Shown piece by piece: positions 17,825-26,513 of a DNA stretch of 64,000 nucleotides. Under the pieces are notes generated by a model. The model saw only the letters and a program-made list of their open reading frames with translations, did no database searches and was not told the DNA's origin. The first letter of the stretch is position 1; each line of letters begins with the position of its first letter. The position numbers and the translations under genes were made by a program. The DNA is taken from positions 1-64,000 of the forward strand of contig NZ_FZOF01000029.1 of NCBI RefSeq assembly GCF_900188405.1. Reading direction: 5' to 3'. This DNA is from Actinacidiphila glaucinigra. GTDB taxonomy: Bacteria; Actinomycetota; Actinomycetes; Streptomycetales; Streptomycetaceae.

Positions 17825-18508
17825 TCAGCCGCCCGGGAGAGACGGGTGCGCGGTGCCGTGGATGCTCCGGGTGCGGGAGGCGTAGGCGCCGCGGCGGATG
17901 AAGGGGATCAGGAGGCGGACGGAGCGCGGGGCGCCGGTCAGCGGGCGCCTGGCGGCGCGGGGTCCCGCCTCGTACGCCAGCATGCCGGACAGCAGCGCGA
18001 GCGTCTTCGTGTCGTGGCCGGTGAAGGTGTACCCGGCGAGCCCGGCCCACTCCGCCGCGGTGACGTGCCGCGCGCCGAGGGGAAGCACCTCCTTCTCTTC
18101 CAGCGCGTGATGCCGGACCGCCCAGAGCGTCAACCGTTCGATCGCGGCGGCCAGTTCATCGCCGGACCGGGCCGTCGAGCGCCAGTCGGCGAGGTTCCTG
18201 ACGACCTCCGAGCGCGCGCCTTCGATGGCCCGGTGCTGCTCCCGCATCACGGGGACGACGGCAGCGGCGGCGTGACCCGCGCGTGCGGTGAGCAGCGGCC
18301 ACAGCAGCAGGTCCTGTCCCCGGTGGTGCCGCTGCAGGAGTGAGCACACCAGCGCGACGTGGTCGGCGACGACGGCCACGCGCCGGACGTCCCCGGGCCG
18401 CACGCCGCGTACGGCCTGCGGGAGCAGGCCTAATTCGCGGTCCAGCACGGTGTGGAGCACGGGCACGTCACGCACGTCGGCCATCGGCCGGTCGGCTGCC
18501 GGGTTCAC
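17825..18508 (-). CDS. Hemerythrin domain protein
   Basis: A 227-residue protein whose first 160 residues form a four-helix hemerythrin-like bundle with the expected His/Glu-rich helices (LLQRHHRGQDLLLWPLL, MREQHRAIEG, HHALEEKEVLPLGARH). Such domains hold a di-iron centre for O2, NO or peroxide binding. The GTG at 18508 has AGAGGA upstream and matches the start of the paralogue at 30810-31490 (V-N/T-P...MADVRD); a longer start at 18574 is possible. It follows the OsmC gene and is probably in the same transcript, pointing to oxidative or nitrosative stress. The C-terminal 60 residues are basic. Confidence 0.87.
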   Translation of the reverse strand: MNPAADRPMADVRDVPVLHTVLDRELGLLPQAVRGVRPGDVRRVAVVADHVALVCSLLQRHHRGQDLLLWPLLTARAGHAAAAVVPVMREQHRAIEGARSEVVRNLADWRSTARSGDELAAAIERLTLWAVRHHALEEKEVLPLGARHVTAAEWAGLAGYTFTGHDTKTLALLSGMLAYEAGPRAARRPLTGAPRSVRLLIPFIRRGAYASRTRSIHGTAHPSLPGG

Positions 18509-18583
18509 GGAATCCTCTGGGTGGCGGTGCCGGGGTGCCGCGCCGGGAGGCAGGGGCGCGGCACCCGTCGTCATGCGGACCGG

Positions 18584-19009
18584 TCAGGCGAGCTTGGCCG
18601 TCAGCGTGATGCTCGTGCCCGCGAGGGCCTGGCTGACCGGGCAGTTCTCCTTGGCGTCCGCGGCCGCCGCGGCGAACGCGTCGTCGTCCAGGCCGGCGAC
18701 GACGCCCTCGACGGTGAGGTGGACGCCGGTGATGCCGACGCCCGGCTCGAAGGTGACGTCCGCCGAGGTGACCAGCTTCGTGGGCGGCGTGCCCGCACCG
18801 GTCAGGCCGTGCGAGAGTGCCATGGAGAAGCAGCTGGAGTGGGCCGCGGCGATCAGCTCCTCGGGGCTGGTCCTGCCGTCGGAGTCCTCGGCGCGCGAGG
18901 GCCACGACACCGGCTGCCGGCCGATGCCGGAGGAGTCGAAGGTGACGGTGCCCTTGTCCTCGAGCAGGTCACCCTCCCAGACGGTGTGCGCGCTACGCGT
19001 GGTTGCCAC
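18584..19009 (-). CDS. OsmC family peroxiredoxin
   Basis: A 141-residue thiol peroxidase of the OsmC/Ohr family, which reduces organic hydroperoxides. Both catalytic cysteines are present: Cys60 in AAAHSSCFSMAL and Cys123 in ENCPVSQAL. The GTG at 19009 has GAAAGG about 6 nt upstream and gives the family's usual length of about 140; an upstream in-frame extension reads through non-coding sequence. It precedes the hemerythrin gene by 75 nt. Confidence 0.93.
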   Translation of the reverse strand: MATTRSAHTVWEGDLLEDKGTVTFDSSGIGRQPVSWPSRAEDSDGRTSPEELIAAAHSSCFSMALSHGLTGAGTPPTKLVTSADVTFEPGVGITGVHLTVEGVVAGLDDDAFAAAAADAKENCPVSQALAGTSITLTAKLA

Positions 19010-19230
19010 GATGAACCTTTCGGGGATTACTCGATCATGTTCCGTGTCGCCGACGCTCCCAGAGCGGGCGCCCCCGGGCCATCGGGAGAACTCCGCATCT
19101 TCGGCCCGGACCCGCGGGCTCCGCGCATGGGGAGAAGTACCGAGGCGGGGCGGTGGGCGCCGGACCCGCGCGCGCCTGGACGACACGCCCACGGGTCCGG
19201 CCCTTCACAGGTGTCGCGTGTTCCCGGCCG

Positions 19231-19977
19231 TCACATGCCCTCGGTGACGACGTCCATGTCGGCACTGAAGATGACGACCTTCTCGATCAGGTCGCCCTCG
19301 CACTGGAGTATTTCCGATCCCAATGCCGACTTGCCGCCGGGGAAACCGAAGTTCCAGACCCAGTGGATGAATTCGCGGTTCTGGGAGTGACTCACGACGA
19401 GACCGCTCAACGGCGGTGCCTGGCGCTGCACGACGGTGATGTAGTCGTTGAGGGCGTCCCGGCCCGCGAATACGTGGTCGGGCTCCATCAACGTGATGTT
19501 CTCCGTGTAGATGCCCTCCATCGCCTTGGCGCGCGCGACGGGGTCCGGGGTCATCCAGACCTCCAGGTGCCGGGCGATGAGCACCCGGGCCCGGTCCGAC
19601 CCGCCGGTCAGCGTCAGGTGGAGGCGGGAGATCCGTCCGTCCGGGCCGAGGGAGGCGGAGACCTCGCCGCTGCCGGTGCAGCCGTTGCCCTGGAGGTCCC
19701 GTCCAGCCTGGCTCCACGTCCCCGTGAGGGAGCCGTCCGCCGCCGCGGAGGACGTCCACTGGTGCTTGGACTCCTTCCACCCGGCAGCCTGCGTCCGGTG
19801 GAGGTCGACGGCCAGTTCCCGGCCCCGGACCATGTCGCCGCTGTGCATCAGCACCACGTCCTCGGCGAGGATGTCACGAAGGCCTTCCAGGTGGGAGTCG
19901 CCGCTGTCGGCGGAGTCCACGATCTCGAAATAGCGGTCGAGCATCGTCGTCACGCTTGCATTCCATTCTGTCTGCAC
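19231..19977 (-). CDS. Tandem NTF2-like (SnoaL-type) domain protein
   Basis: A 248-residue protein that appears to contain two NTF2-like cone folds in a row. The first spans about 8-120 (MLDRYFEIVD, DILAEDVVLMHSGDMVRGRE) and the second about 130-245 (EVWMTPDPVARAKAMEGIYTEN, LMEPDHVFAGRDALNDYI). Single SnoaL-like domains of about 130 residues serve as cyclases, isomerases or ligand-binding modules. No catalytic assignment is possible from sequence alone. The gene is alone in its orientation between OsmC and the sigma-like gene. Confidence 0.75.
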   Translation of the reverse strand: MQTEWNASVTTMLDRYFEIVDSADSGDSHLEGLRDILAEDVVLMHSGDMVRGRELAVDLHRTQAAGWKESKHQWTSSAAADGSLTGTWSQAGRDLQGNGCTGSGEVSASLGPDGRISRLHLTLTGGSDRARVLIARHLEVWMTPDPVARAKAMEGIYTENITLMEPDHVFAGRDALNDYITVVQRQAPPLSGLVVSHSQNREFIHWVWNFGFPGGKSALGSEILQCEGDLIEKVVIFSADMDVVTEGM

Positions 19978-20105
19978 TTGTGAAAGGGCGCCCGTACTGC
20001 GGGAATCGGCGCCCGGGGGCGAGAGCGCGTGGTCGCGGTCACGTTCCCGTCAGGGAGACGACGCGGCCGCCACCGAAGTGACAGAACAGACGTCCCGGAT
20101 CCCGC

Positions 20106-20825
20106 TCAGGATTCGGGGGTGAGAATTCCGGCCGCGTGCGCGCGCTGATTCCAGCGGCGCAGCTTCTCCGGATTGAGCACGGCCCAGACCTGTGCCACCC
20201 GCCGGTCGGTGACGTCGAGGCTGATGACCGCGGCCACGGTGTGGTCGCAACGCACCACGAGTCCGGTACGGCTGTTCACCGACTGGGCGGTCAGCGTGGT
20301 GCGCGGGTGCGGGCCCAGCAGGGTCAGCAGGCTCCGCGTGACCTGCTCGCCGCCGTGGACCGACCGGAGCGTCGTACGGACCTTGCCGCCGCCGTCGAAG
20401 ACCGCCATGGCGTCGGGGGACAGCGCGGACGACAGCGACGCGGCGTCGCCCGCCGCGCAGGCATCCCCGACGGCGCGGACGACCGCGTCGTGCTCCGCCG
20501 AGGGCGACGGAGCGGAGCGCTGCGCCAGGAGCCGGAGACGCGCGACGGCGGTGAGCTCGTGGTCGTACCCCGCCTGCGGCACGCCGGGCCCGGGGGCGGC
20601 CGGGAGGCCCCGGCAGACATCGCCGGCGGTCGCCGACAGCCAGGCACGGGGCGACACGATCCGCGCACGCTCCGCACCGGACAGCGCGTACCACCGGCGG
20701 TAGGTCTCGTCGATCACGCTCTCCGCGTCGCGGAGGCCGCCCGACATCCGGTGGGCGACATCGAGCAGATGCCGGCGCTCGTCGAGCAGCTCCGCGAGCG
20801 GCACCGCGTCACTGGCAACGTCCAT
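20106..20825 (-). CDS. SigJ/ECF41-like protein lacking sigma region 4
   Basis: A 239-residue protein that begins like an ECF sigma factor and ends like the SnoaL extension of ECF41 proteins. Residues about 10-70 look like region 2 (LLDVAHRMSGGLRDAESVIDE, SPRAWLSATAGDVCRG), but the region 4 helix-turn-helix expected at about 110-165 is missing: residues 72-118 are a short linker. Residues about 115-235 match the SnoaL part, including the ECF41 signature VLNPEKLRRW. The ATG at 20825 has GGAGG about 7 nt upstream. It probably cannot recognise a -35 element. It is divergent from an ECF sigma gene. Confidence 0.75.
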   Translation of the reverse strand: MDVASDAVPLAELLDERRHLLDVAHRMSGGLRDAESVIDETYRRWYALSGAERARIVSPRAWLSATAGDVCRGLPAAPGPGVPQAGYDHELTAVARLRLLAQRSAPSPSAEHDAVVRAVGDACAAGDAASLSSALSPDAMAVFDGGGKVRTTLRSVHGGEQVTRSLLTLLGPHPRTTLTAQSVNSRTGLVVRCDHTVAAVISLDVTDRRVAQVWAVLNPEKLRRWNQRAHAAGILTPES

Positions 20826-21097
20826 GCGGCATCCTCCCTCTCGTACGAGACCACACAACGCGGCCGCACGCATCAACCTCGCCGAAGTTCGAGGGCGTGC
20901 GGGGGTGGTCCGCGCCGTGGGTGTCCTGTGTCCTTCCGGGGCTCGCCAGGGAGACGAGGCGGCCTGCGCGGATGTGACCCGCTCAGGCAACCTGGATATC
21001 AGAAACCCAGTTCGGATCGCTCACCCATCACCCGACGTCCACCGCCCGTCGCGCACCGCCGCCGTCACACCCCCGCCGGCCGCCTCGTCTTCCTGGC

Positions 21098-21634
21098 GTG
21101 AACCTGAGCGCCGCCGAGTCGGGCCCGCCGCCCGATGAGAGCGGCTGGACGGATTTCGAGGAGTTCGCGGCCCACTGCGGTCCGCGCCTGCTGCGCACGG
21201 CCTGGATGCTCACCGGCGACCGGCATCACGCCGAGGAACTGCTGCGGACCGCCCTCGCCAGGAGTTGGCCGAAGTGGCGGCGCATCAGCGACGACCGGCC
21301 CGAGACGTACGTGCGGGGCGTTCTGGTGCGGGTGCACGTCCGCCGGTGGAGGAGGCGCCGGCGTGGGGAGGTGCCGTACGCGCGGACGCCCCGCGCGGCC
21401 CTGCCCGGCGACCGGTACCGGGAGGCGGACCCGGATGACGCGCTGCGCCGGGCCCTGCGCCGCCTGCCGCCGCGGCAGCGGGCCGTGATCGCGCTGCGGT
21501 ATCTGGAAGGCATGGGCGTCGAGGAGACGGCGTCCCTGCTCAACTGCTCCGCGGGGACGGTCAGGAGGCGTACGGCGAAGGCACTGCGTGCCCTGAGCGG
21601 CGCCCTTCCCGGTACCGGCCTGCCGCGCGGGTGA
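21098..21634 (+). CDS. ECF RNA polymerase sigma factor (actinobacterial SigE-like group)
   Basis: A 178-residue sigma-70 family protein. Region 2 covers about 18-80 (FEEFAAHCGPRLLRTAWMLT, HAEELLRTALARSWPKW) and region 4 covers about 110-165 (LRRLPPRQRAVIALRYLEG, EETASLLNCSAGTVRRRTAK). The length and the start FEEF are typical of the SigE-like group in Streptomyces, which usually lacks an adjacent anti-sigma gene, and none is seen here. The GTG at 21098 has only a weak ribosome site. It is divergent from the region-4-less sigma-like gene. Confidence 0.9.
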   Translation: MNLSAAESGPPPDESGWTDFEEFAAHCGPRLLRTAWMLTGDRHHAEELLRTALARSWPKWRRISDDRPETYVRGVLVRVHVRRWRRRRRGEVPYARTPRAALPGDRYREADPDDALRRALRRLPPRQRAVIALRYLEGMGVEETASLLNCSAGTVRRRTAKALRALSGALPGTGLPRG

Positions 21635-21669
21635 CCCGGGCCGGCCCGCCCCCGGGCATTCCGGCCGGG

Positions 21670-22122
21670 TCAGGCCGGGCGCGGTGCGCGGCGGTCACGG
21701 CGGGCGGCGAGTTCCCCGTCGTCGACGAACGTGAGCATCGGCCTGCCCTGCTCGCAGAGCATCACCACGACGAAGCGCAGCCACTGGTCCGCCTGGTTGT
21801 TGCCGTCCTGGTAGTGGATGACGTCGCCGCCGGGCTCCCAGAAGGACTCGCCCGCCCGGACGACGCGCTCCGGTTCGCCCTCCAGCTCGAAGAGCATCTC
21901 GCCCTCGATGACGTAGCCGAACGCGGGACCGGTGTGCCGGTGCGGCGGGATGCCCGGATGCCCGGGCGGGTACTGCACGAGCAGGGTCATCGCCTGGGCG
22001 CGGTCGGGGACGAAGGGCGGTTCCTGCTCCAGCAGCGTGGTGATGCACGACTGCCACGGGGCGGGCTCGGCGGCCGAGCCGGAGGGGCCCTGTCCGGGTT
22101 CGCTGGTGTCATCGTCCGGCAT
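21670..22122 (-). CDS. Cupin domain protein
   Basis: A 150-residue single-domain cupin. The two cupin motifs are recognisable: PPGHPGIPPHRHTGPAFGYV with metal-binding His residues, then FWEPGGDVIHYQDG. The ATG at 22122 has GAGG 9 nt upstream; an upstream in-frame start at 22185 would add 21 residues. Cupins of this size are small dioxygenases, isomerases or sensors; the exact role is not apparent. It lies 132 nt before the second SpoIIE-type phosphatase in transcription order reversed, i.e. downstream of it, and may be co-transcribed. Confidence 0.85.
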   Translation of the reverse strand: MPDDDTSEPGQGPSGSAAEPAPWQSCITTLLEQEPPFVPDRAQAMTLLVQYPPGHPGIPPHRHTGPAFGYVIEGEMLFELEGEPERVVRAGESFWEPGGDVIHYQDGNNQADQWLRFVVVMLCEQGRPMLTFVDDGELAARRDRRAPRPA

Positions 22123-22254
22123 GGTCACCGACCTCACGTTGGAGAAGCGTGCCGCAGGCATCGGCTGCTCGAAGCCCCTTCTCACGTTACTGGGCGGTCG
22201 GATGCCGCGCTCGGCACGTCCTGAACCCGGAGCCCGAACCCGCCGCGCCGCCCG

Positions 22255-24423
22255 CTATGCGGCGGCGGCGCACCTGATGAGCAGCAAGGCGATGTCGTCC
22301 GTGCGGGTGGCGCTGCGGCATGCCTCGTCGATCAGGTCCTGGGCGAGCCGGTCCATGGGCTGCGGACCCGTGCGGGCGAGGCGGGCGGCGAGCCCGCCCA
22401 TGGCCTCGTCGAGGTCGACCCCGGGGGTCTCGACGAGCCCGTCGGTGTACAGCGCGAGGACCGCGCCCGGCTCCAGGGGGATCTCGGTGGTGGGGTAGTC
22501 CGCTTCGGGGTCGATGCCGAGCAGCAGTCCCGGCGGCACGGTGAGGACCTCCGCGTGCCCGTCCGGGTGGAGCAGCACCGGTGGCGGGTGGCCGGCGGTG
22601 GCCAGGAGGGCCTGGTGCCGCGCGAGATCGAGCCAGGCGTACAGGCAGCTGACGAAGCGGCCCGTGTCCAGGTCCACCAGCTGGCGATTGGCCTGGCAGA
22701 GGGCCTCCGCCGGTGCCGCCCCGGCGGAGGCCTGGGAGCGGATGGCGGGGCGGATCCGCCCCATCAGCGCGGCCGCCCTGACGTGGTGGCCCTGTACGTC
22801 GCCGATGACCGCTGCCGCGGTGGTGTCGTCGATCCTGACCAGGTCGTAGAAGTCGCCGCCGATGTCCATGCCGCTGACGCTGGGCAGGTAGCGGGCGGCG
22901 ACGTCGAGTCCGGGCATGTCCGGCAGCGAGTCGGGGAGCATGGCCGCCTGCAGGGTCTCCGCGAGCTCCTTGCTGGCGTCGTAGAGACGGGCGCGCTCCA
23001 GCGCCTGGGCGATCAGCCCCGCGAGCGCGGTCAGCACGGTCCGCTGGTTGCCGGAGAACTGGTGGGGCCGGTCGAAGGCGAGGACGCACAGGCCCACCGG
23101 GCGCCCCGAGGCGATCAGCGGCAGGTACGCCCAGGCGTGCAGGCCCTTCCTGGGCGAGGCGAGCGGGTAGGCGGACATCACGTCCTCGAAGGTGGCGAAG
23201 AAGGCCGGTACGCCGTCCGCGAGGGTGCCGGCCGCGGCCGGCGAGGTGAGCGCCGCCCCGGCGAAGATCTCCGTCGGGCAGGGGTTGTAGCCCCGGCAGC
23301 CGACGAACCGCAGGCCGCCCTCCTCCGCCAGGGCCATGCCCAGGGTCTGGGCCCGGAAGGTCGGCAGCATCTCCTCCGCGACGAGGTCGACCACGTCGAC
23401 GACACCGACGGCTTCGGAGAGGGCGGCGGCCATGTGCAGCACCTGGTAGAGCTCGCCCAGGGCGATCGGCCCGCCCCGGGGCGCCGGCGTTCCGCGCGGC
23501 GCCGCGTTGCGGTGGCGGCCGGGCGCGTAGGGGACGACGCGGACGCTCACCCCGGTGGCATCGGGGTGGAGCTCGAACGCGAGCCACCGGCCCGGCGGGA
23601 CCATCGCGGTGAAGGATTCCGGCTGCCGGCTGACCACGGCCGCGCGGAAGCGGTCCTCGAAGGCGGGGTCCGCCGACCACGACAGGGCCTGCCAGGGGCG
23701 CCTGCCGAGGAGGCCGGAGACGGTCCCGCCCAGCAGGCCGGCCGCGGTCTCGCTGAGGTAGGTGAACCTGCCCTCGAGGTCGAGGGTGCCGCTGCCGCCC
23801 GGCAGGCGTGCCGCGAACTGCGCCGCGGCCAGCGCCTGCGCCGGCTCCCACTCCTGGACGGGCGGCCGGGACGCCGTCCGCGGGTACGCCGCGGGGGTGA
23901 GCGGGTGCCCGGAGTCGGCGGCGTCCCGCAGGAACCGGCCCAGGCGCCGGCAGGCGGCGCCGACCCGCTCGTGGCTGGGCGCGGGCACCTCCGCGGTGTC
24001 GCAGCACGGCCAGAACAGCAGAAGTGCACCCCAGGGTTCGGAGCCCGTCAGGATCGGTGCCGCGGCCACCGCGAAGTGGTACGGCATGGCGATCGCCGTG
24101 CGCGGGTAGCGGCGGGCGAGCTCCTGGGGCTTGCTGAGCCACACGAGCCGTCTCTCGCGCACCGCGTCGGCCACCGGTACCCGGTTGGACAGGCCCACCC
24201 CGAACCATGGCGCGAGGAAGTCCGCCGGCATGCCCGTGGCCACTTCGAGCCGTAGTGCCTCGCCCTCGGGTGCCAGCAGGAACAGCGCGCCCGCGTGGGC
24301 GCCCGTGTCACGCGCGGCGAGTTCCAGCAGCCGGTCCAGTTCCGCCCGGGACGCCGGCCCGGCGGCGTGCGACGGGGTGCTCGCACGCGCCCGGGCAGCG
24401 GCGTCGTCCGGTGAAGCACGCAT
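22255..24423 (-). CDS. GAF-PAS-GAF-SpoIIE sensor phosphatase (PP2C type), second copy
   Basis: A 722-residue protein with the same architecture as the one at 15401-17707 and clear sequence similarity along its length. The order is GAF-like (about 25-170), PAS-like (about 195-290), GAF (about 320-470), SpoIIE phosphatase (about 490-715). GGDFYDL, IGDVQGHH, LYTDGLVE and TDDIALLL retain the metal ligands. The ATG at 24423 begins close to the first GAF domain, which supports a domain start near residue 60 in the paralogue. Two cysteines in FWPCCDTAE differ from the paralogue. It probably dephosphorylates an anti-sigma antagonist encoded elsewhere. Confidence 0.92.
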   Translation of the reverse strand: MRASPDDAAARARASTPSHAAGPASRAELDRLLELAARDTGAHAGALFLLAPEGEALRLEVATGMPADFLAPWFGVGLSNRVPVADAVRERRLVWLSKPQELARRYPRTAIAMPYHFAVAAAPILTGSEPWGALLLFWPCCDTAEVPAPSHERVGAACRRLGRFLRDAADSGHPLTPAAYPRTASRPPVQEWEPAQALAAAQFAARLPGGSGTLDLEGRFTYLSETAAGLLGGTVSGLLGRRPWQALSWSADPAFEDRFRAAVVSRQPESFTAMVPPGRWLAFELHPDATGVSVRVVPYAPGRHRNAAPRGTPAPRGGPIALGELYQVLHMAAALSEAVGVVDVVDLVAEEMLPTFRAQTLGMALAEEGGLRFVGCRGYNPCPTEIFAGAALTSPAAAGTLADGVPAFFATFEDVMSAYPLASPRKGLHAWAYLPLIASGRPVGLCVLAFDRPHQFSGNQRTVLTALAGLIAQALERARLYDASKELAETLQAAMLPDSLPDMPGLDVAARYLPSVSGMDIGGDFYDLVRIDDTTAAAVIGDVQGHHVRAAALMGRIRPAIRSQASAGAAPAEALCQANRQLVDLDTGRFVSCLYAWLDLARHQALLATAGHPPPVLLHPDGHAEVLTVPPGLLLGIDPEADYPTTEIPLEPGAVLALYTDGLVETPGVDLDEAMGGLAARLARTGPQPMDRLAQDLIDEACRSATRTDDIALLLIRCAAAA

Positions 24424-24485
24424 GGCTCAACCGTACGTCCGGACCCGCCGGCCCCGCCCGGGAGCCGGCCGCGTCCCCCGCGTCC

Positions 24486-24944
24486 TCAGCCGCCGACCCG
24501 GTACCGGCTGGTGATCGCGACCCGGTTGAAGGCGTTCATCAGCGTCGCCAGCCAGGCGACGGCCGAGACCTGGTCCGCGGAGAGCACGGCCGCGGCCGCC
24601 TCGTAGTCCGCGTCGCTCACGTGCCCGTCCGGGACACACGTGATCGCCTCGGTCAGGCGCAGGGCGGCGCGGTCGGTCGCGGAGAAGTAGTCGGCCTCCT
24701 CCCATGCGGGCAGCACCGCGATGCGGTCCGGGTTCTCGCCCTTCTTGAGGGCGTCGCGCGTGTGCATCCGCAGGCAGAACGCGCAGCCGTTGATCTGGGA
24801 CGTGCGGATCTTCAGCAGCTCGACCAGGAGCGGGTCCAGACCCGCCTCGGCGGCGCTCTCCTCCACCGTCGCGGAAAGCGCGAGAAGCGCCTTGTAGCTG
24901 GCCGGGTGCTGCTTTCCGATGTTGACGCGCTGCTGCTCGGTCAT
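24486..24944 (-). CDS. Carboxymuconolactone decarboxylase / AhpD-like alkylhydroperoxidase
   Basis: A 152-residue AhpD-fold protein with the redox motif CAFCLRMHTRDA: Cys54, Cys57 and the proton-relay His61. The family includes alkylhydroperoxidases and decarboxylases of muconolactone. The start has a GGAGG site upstream. It lies 85 nt downstream of the ECF41-type sigma gene. Pairing of ECF41 sigma factors with such genes is a known conserved association, and the enzyme is probably the regulon's main target. Confidence 0.93.
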   Translation of the reverse strand: MTEQQRVNIGKQHPASYKALLALSATVEESAAEAGLDPLLVELLKIRTSQINGCAFCLRMHTRDALKKGENPDRIAVLPAWEEADYFSATDRAALRLTEAITCVPDGHVSDADYEAAAAVLSADQVSAVAWLATLMNAFNRVAITSRYRVGG

Positions 24945-25029
24945 GGGTGTCTCCTCCTGGTGTCGCCTGTGGGTCAGCCTTGTCGAGGGTTCGCCGTCAC
25001 GCGCGGCGGCGTCCCTCCTGTTTTCGGGT

Positions 25030-25911
25030 TCAGACGTGCGCGATCTTCTCCGGGTTGAGGACCCTGCGGTACGCGGTGATCAGGCCGTCCTCGATCTCCA
25101 CCGTGTCCACCGAGAAGACCCGGCCGGCACGGCGGTGCACCAGAGCCGGCTCGCCGCCGACCTCGACCAGGTCGATGCGGTCCGAACGCCACCGGAGCAG
25201 CAGGCCCACCATCAGCCGGGCGATGCGCGCACCGCCGTGGACGACCCTGCGCGCGGTGCCGATCCTGCCGCCGCCGTCGGTGACGTACACGGCCTCCGGG
25301 TGCAGGAGCCGCACCAGCCCGGCCAGGTCCCCGGCCTCGTACGCGGCGCGGAACGCGGCGAGCAGCCGTTCCCGCTCCGCCCGGGACGCCCGCGGTGCGG
25401 ACGGCCTCGCGGCGGCCACCTTGCGGCGCGCCCGCGAGGCGAGCTGGCGGGCGGCGGGCCCGGAGGTGTCCAGCACGTCGGCGATCCGGCCGAACTCGAT
25501 GCCGAAGACGTCGTGGAGGATGAAGGCCACCCGCTCCGGCGGGCTCAGTTCCTCCATGACCAGGAGCATCGCCGACCCGACGGACTCGTCGACGAGCACC
25601 GCCTCCGACGCGTCCGGTCCCGTCAGCAGCGGAGCGGGCAGCCAGGGACCCACATAGGTCTCCCTGCGGACGCGTGCGGACTTCAGGATGTCGTACGACC
25701 GCCGGGCGGCGACCGTGACCAGCCAGGCCCGGAGATCGCCTATGCCGCGCAGATCCGCTCCGGCCGCCCGGAGCCACACGTCCTGCGCCACGTCCTCGGC
25801 GTCGGCCACGCTCCCCAGCAGGCGGTACGCCACCCCGAAGACGGCGGGCCGGTGTGTCTCCCACTCGGCCTCGAGCACCTCGGGCGGCCCGGGCGTACGC
25901 GTGACACTCAT
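25030..25911 (-). CDS. ECF41-type RNA polymerase sigma factor (SigJ family) with SnoaL extension
   Basis: A 293-residue sigma factor. Region 2 spans about 18-80, region 4 about 115-170 (LSPPERVAFILHDVFG, GRIADVLDTSGPAARQLASR), and a SnoaL-like extension follows (about 175-290) ending in NPEKI. The linker carries GPWLPAP, close to the WLPEP signature of ECF41, where the extension acts as an in-built regulator instead of a separate anti-sigma. The ATG at 25911 has GGAGG 10 nt upstream. It precedes the AhpD-like gene and follows an Rrf2 regulator. Confidence 0.93.
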   Translation of the reverse strand: MSVTRTPGPPEVLEAEWETHRPAVFGVAYRLLGSVADAEDVAQDVWLRAAGADLRGIGDLRAWLVTVAARRSYDILKSARVRRETYVGPWLPAPLLTGPDASEAVLVDESVGSAMLLVMEELSPPERVAFILHDVFGIEFGRIADVLDTSGPAARQLASRARRKVAAARPSAPRASRAERERLLAAFRAAYEAGDLAGLVRLLHPEAVYVTDGGGRIGTARRVVHGGARIARLMVGLLLRWRSDRIDLVEVGGEPALVHRRAGRVFSVDTVEIEDGLITAYRRVLNPEKIAHV

Positions 25912-26027
25912 GCTGACGTAACCTCCTTCACCCCCACACCCGGCGAAATCGAGATGTTCTCTGTCCTGAATCATGCCGCAGTCATGGTGCGGGAGCACGG
26001 AGCGGCCCCCGCCCTGGCAGGGACCGT

Positions 26028-26513
26028 TCAGTCGCGCCCGAACCCGCCGCGCACGTACGAGCCCACCGCGGGGGCGTGCGCTTCGGCCTCCGCCCGCACA
26101 TCGGCCAGGCTCTGTGCGGCCAGTGCCTTCCGCCAGGCCAGCTCGGCCCGCCCCATGGCGGTGTTCACCGCGCACGGGCGGCTGAAGCCGCCGGCCGGCA
26201 CCCGCTCGCCGATGGTGCCGCAGCGGCGGATCTCCGCGCAGCGGAACAGGGGGTCGTCGCCCTCGACGGCGAGGACCACGTCCAGCATCGACACCGCCTC
26301 CAGAGGGCGGGCCAGCCGGAAGCCGCCCCGCGCGCCCGGCACGGATTCCAGCAGCCCCGCCTTGACGAGTTGCTGGAGCTGCTTGTTCAGGTAGGACGCC
26401 GACAGATCGTGGACGGCGGCCAGCCGCGCGGTCGGGACCGGCTCGCCGTCCCCGAGCCACGCGAGGTTGAGCAGTGTGTGCACCGCCCACTCGACGCCCT
26501 TGCCTGTTCGCAT
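26028..26513 (-). CDS. Rrf2 family transcriptional regulator
   Basis: A 161-residue winged-helix regulator with the family start GKGVEWAVHTLLNLAWL, HTH LSASYLNKQLQQLVKAG and wing VPGARGGFRLARP. Three cysteines (Cys92, Cys98, Cys114) sit in the loop where IscR and NsrR hold an iron-sulfur cluster; the first two match the usual spacing while the third is displaced. The ATG at 26513 has no ribosome site and overlaps an inverted repeat, so the mRNA may be leaderless. It is likely autoregulated and could respond to iron-sulfur status, NO or redox stress, and may also act on the sigma/AhpD genes downstream. Confidence 0.9.
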   Translation of the reverse strand: MRTGKGVEWAVHTLLNLAWLGDGEPVPTARLAAVHDLSASYLNKQLQQLVKAGLLESVPGARGGFRLARPLEAVSMLDVVLAVEGDDPLFRCAEIRRCGTIGERVPAGGFSRPCAVNTAMGRAELAWRKALAAQSLADVRAEAEAHAPAVGSYVRGGFGRD

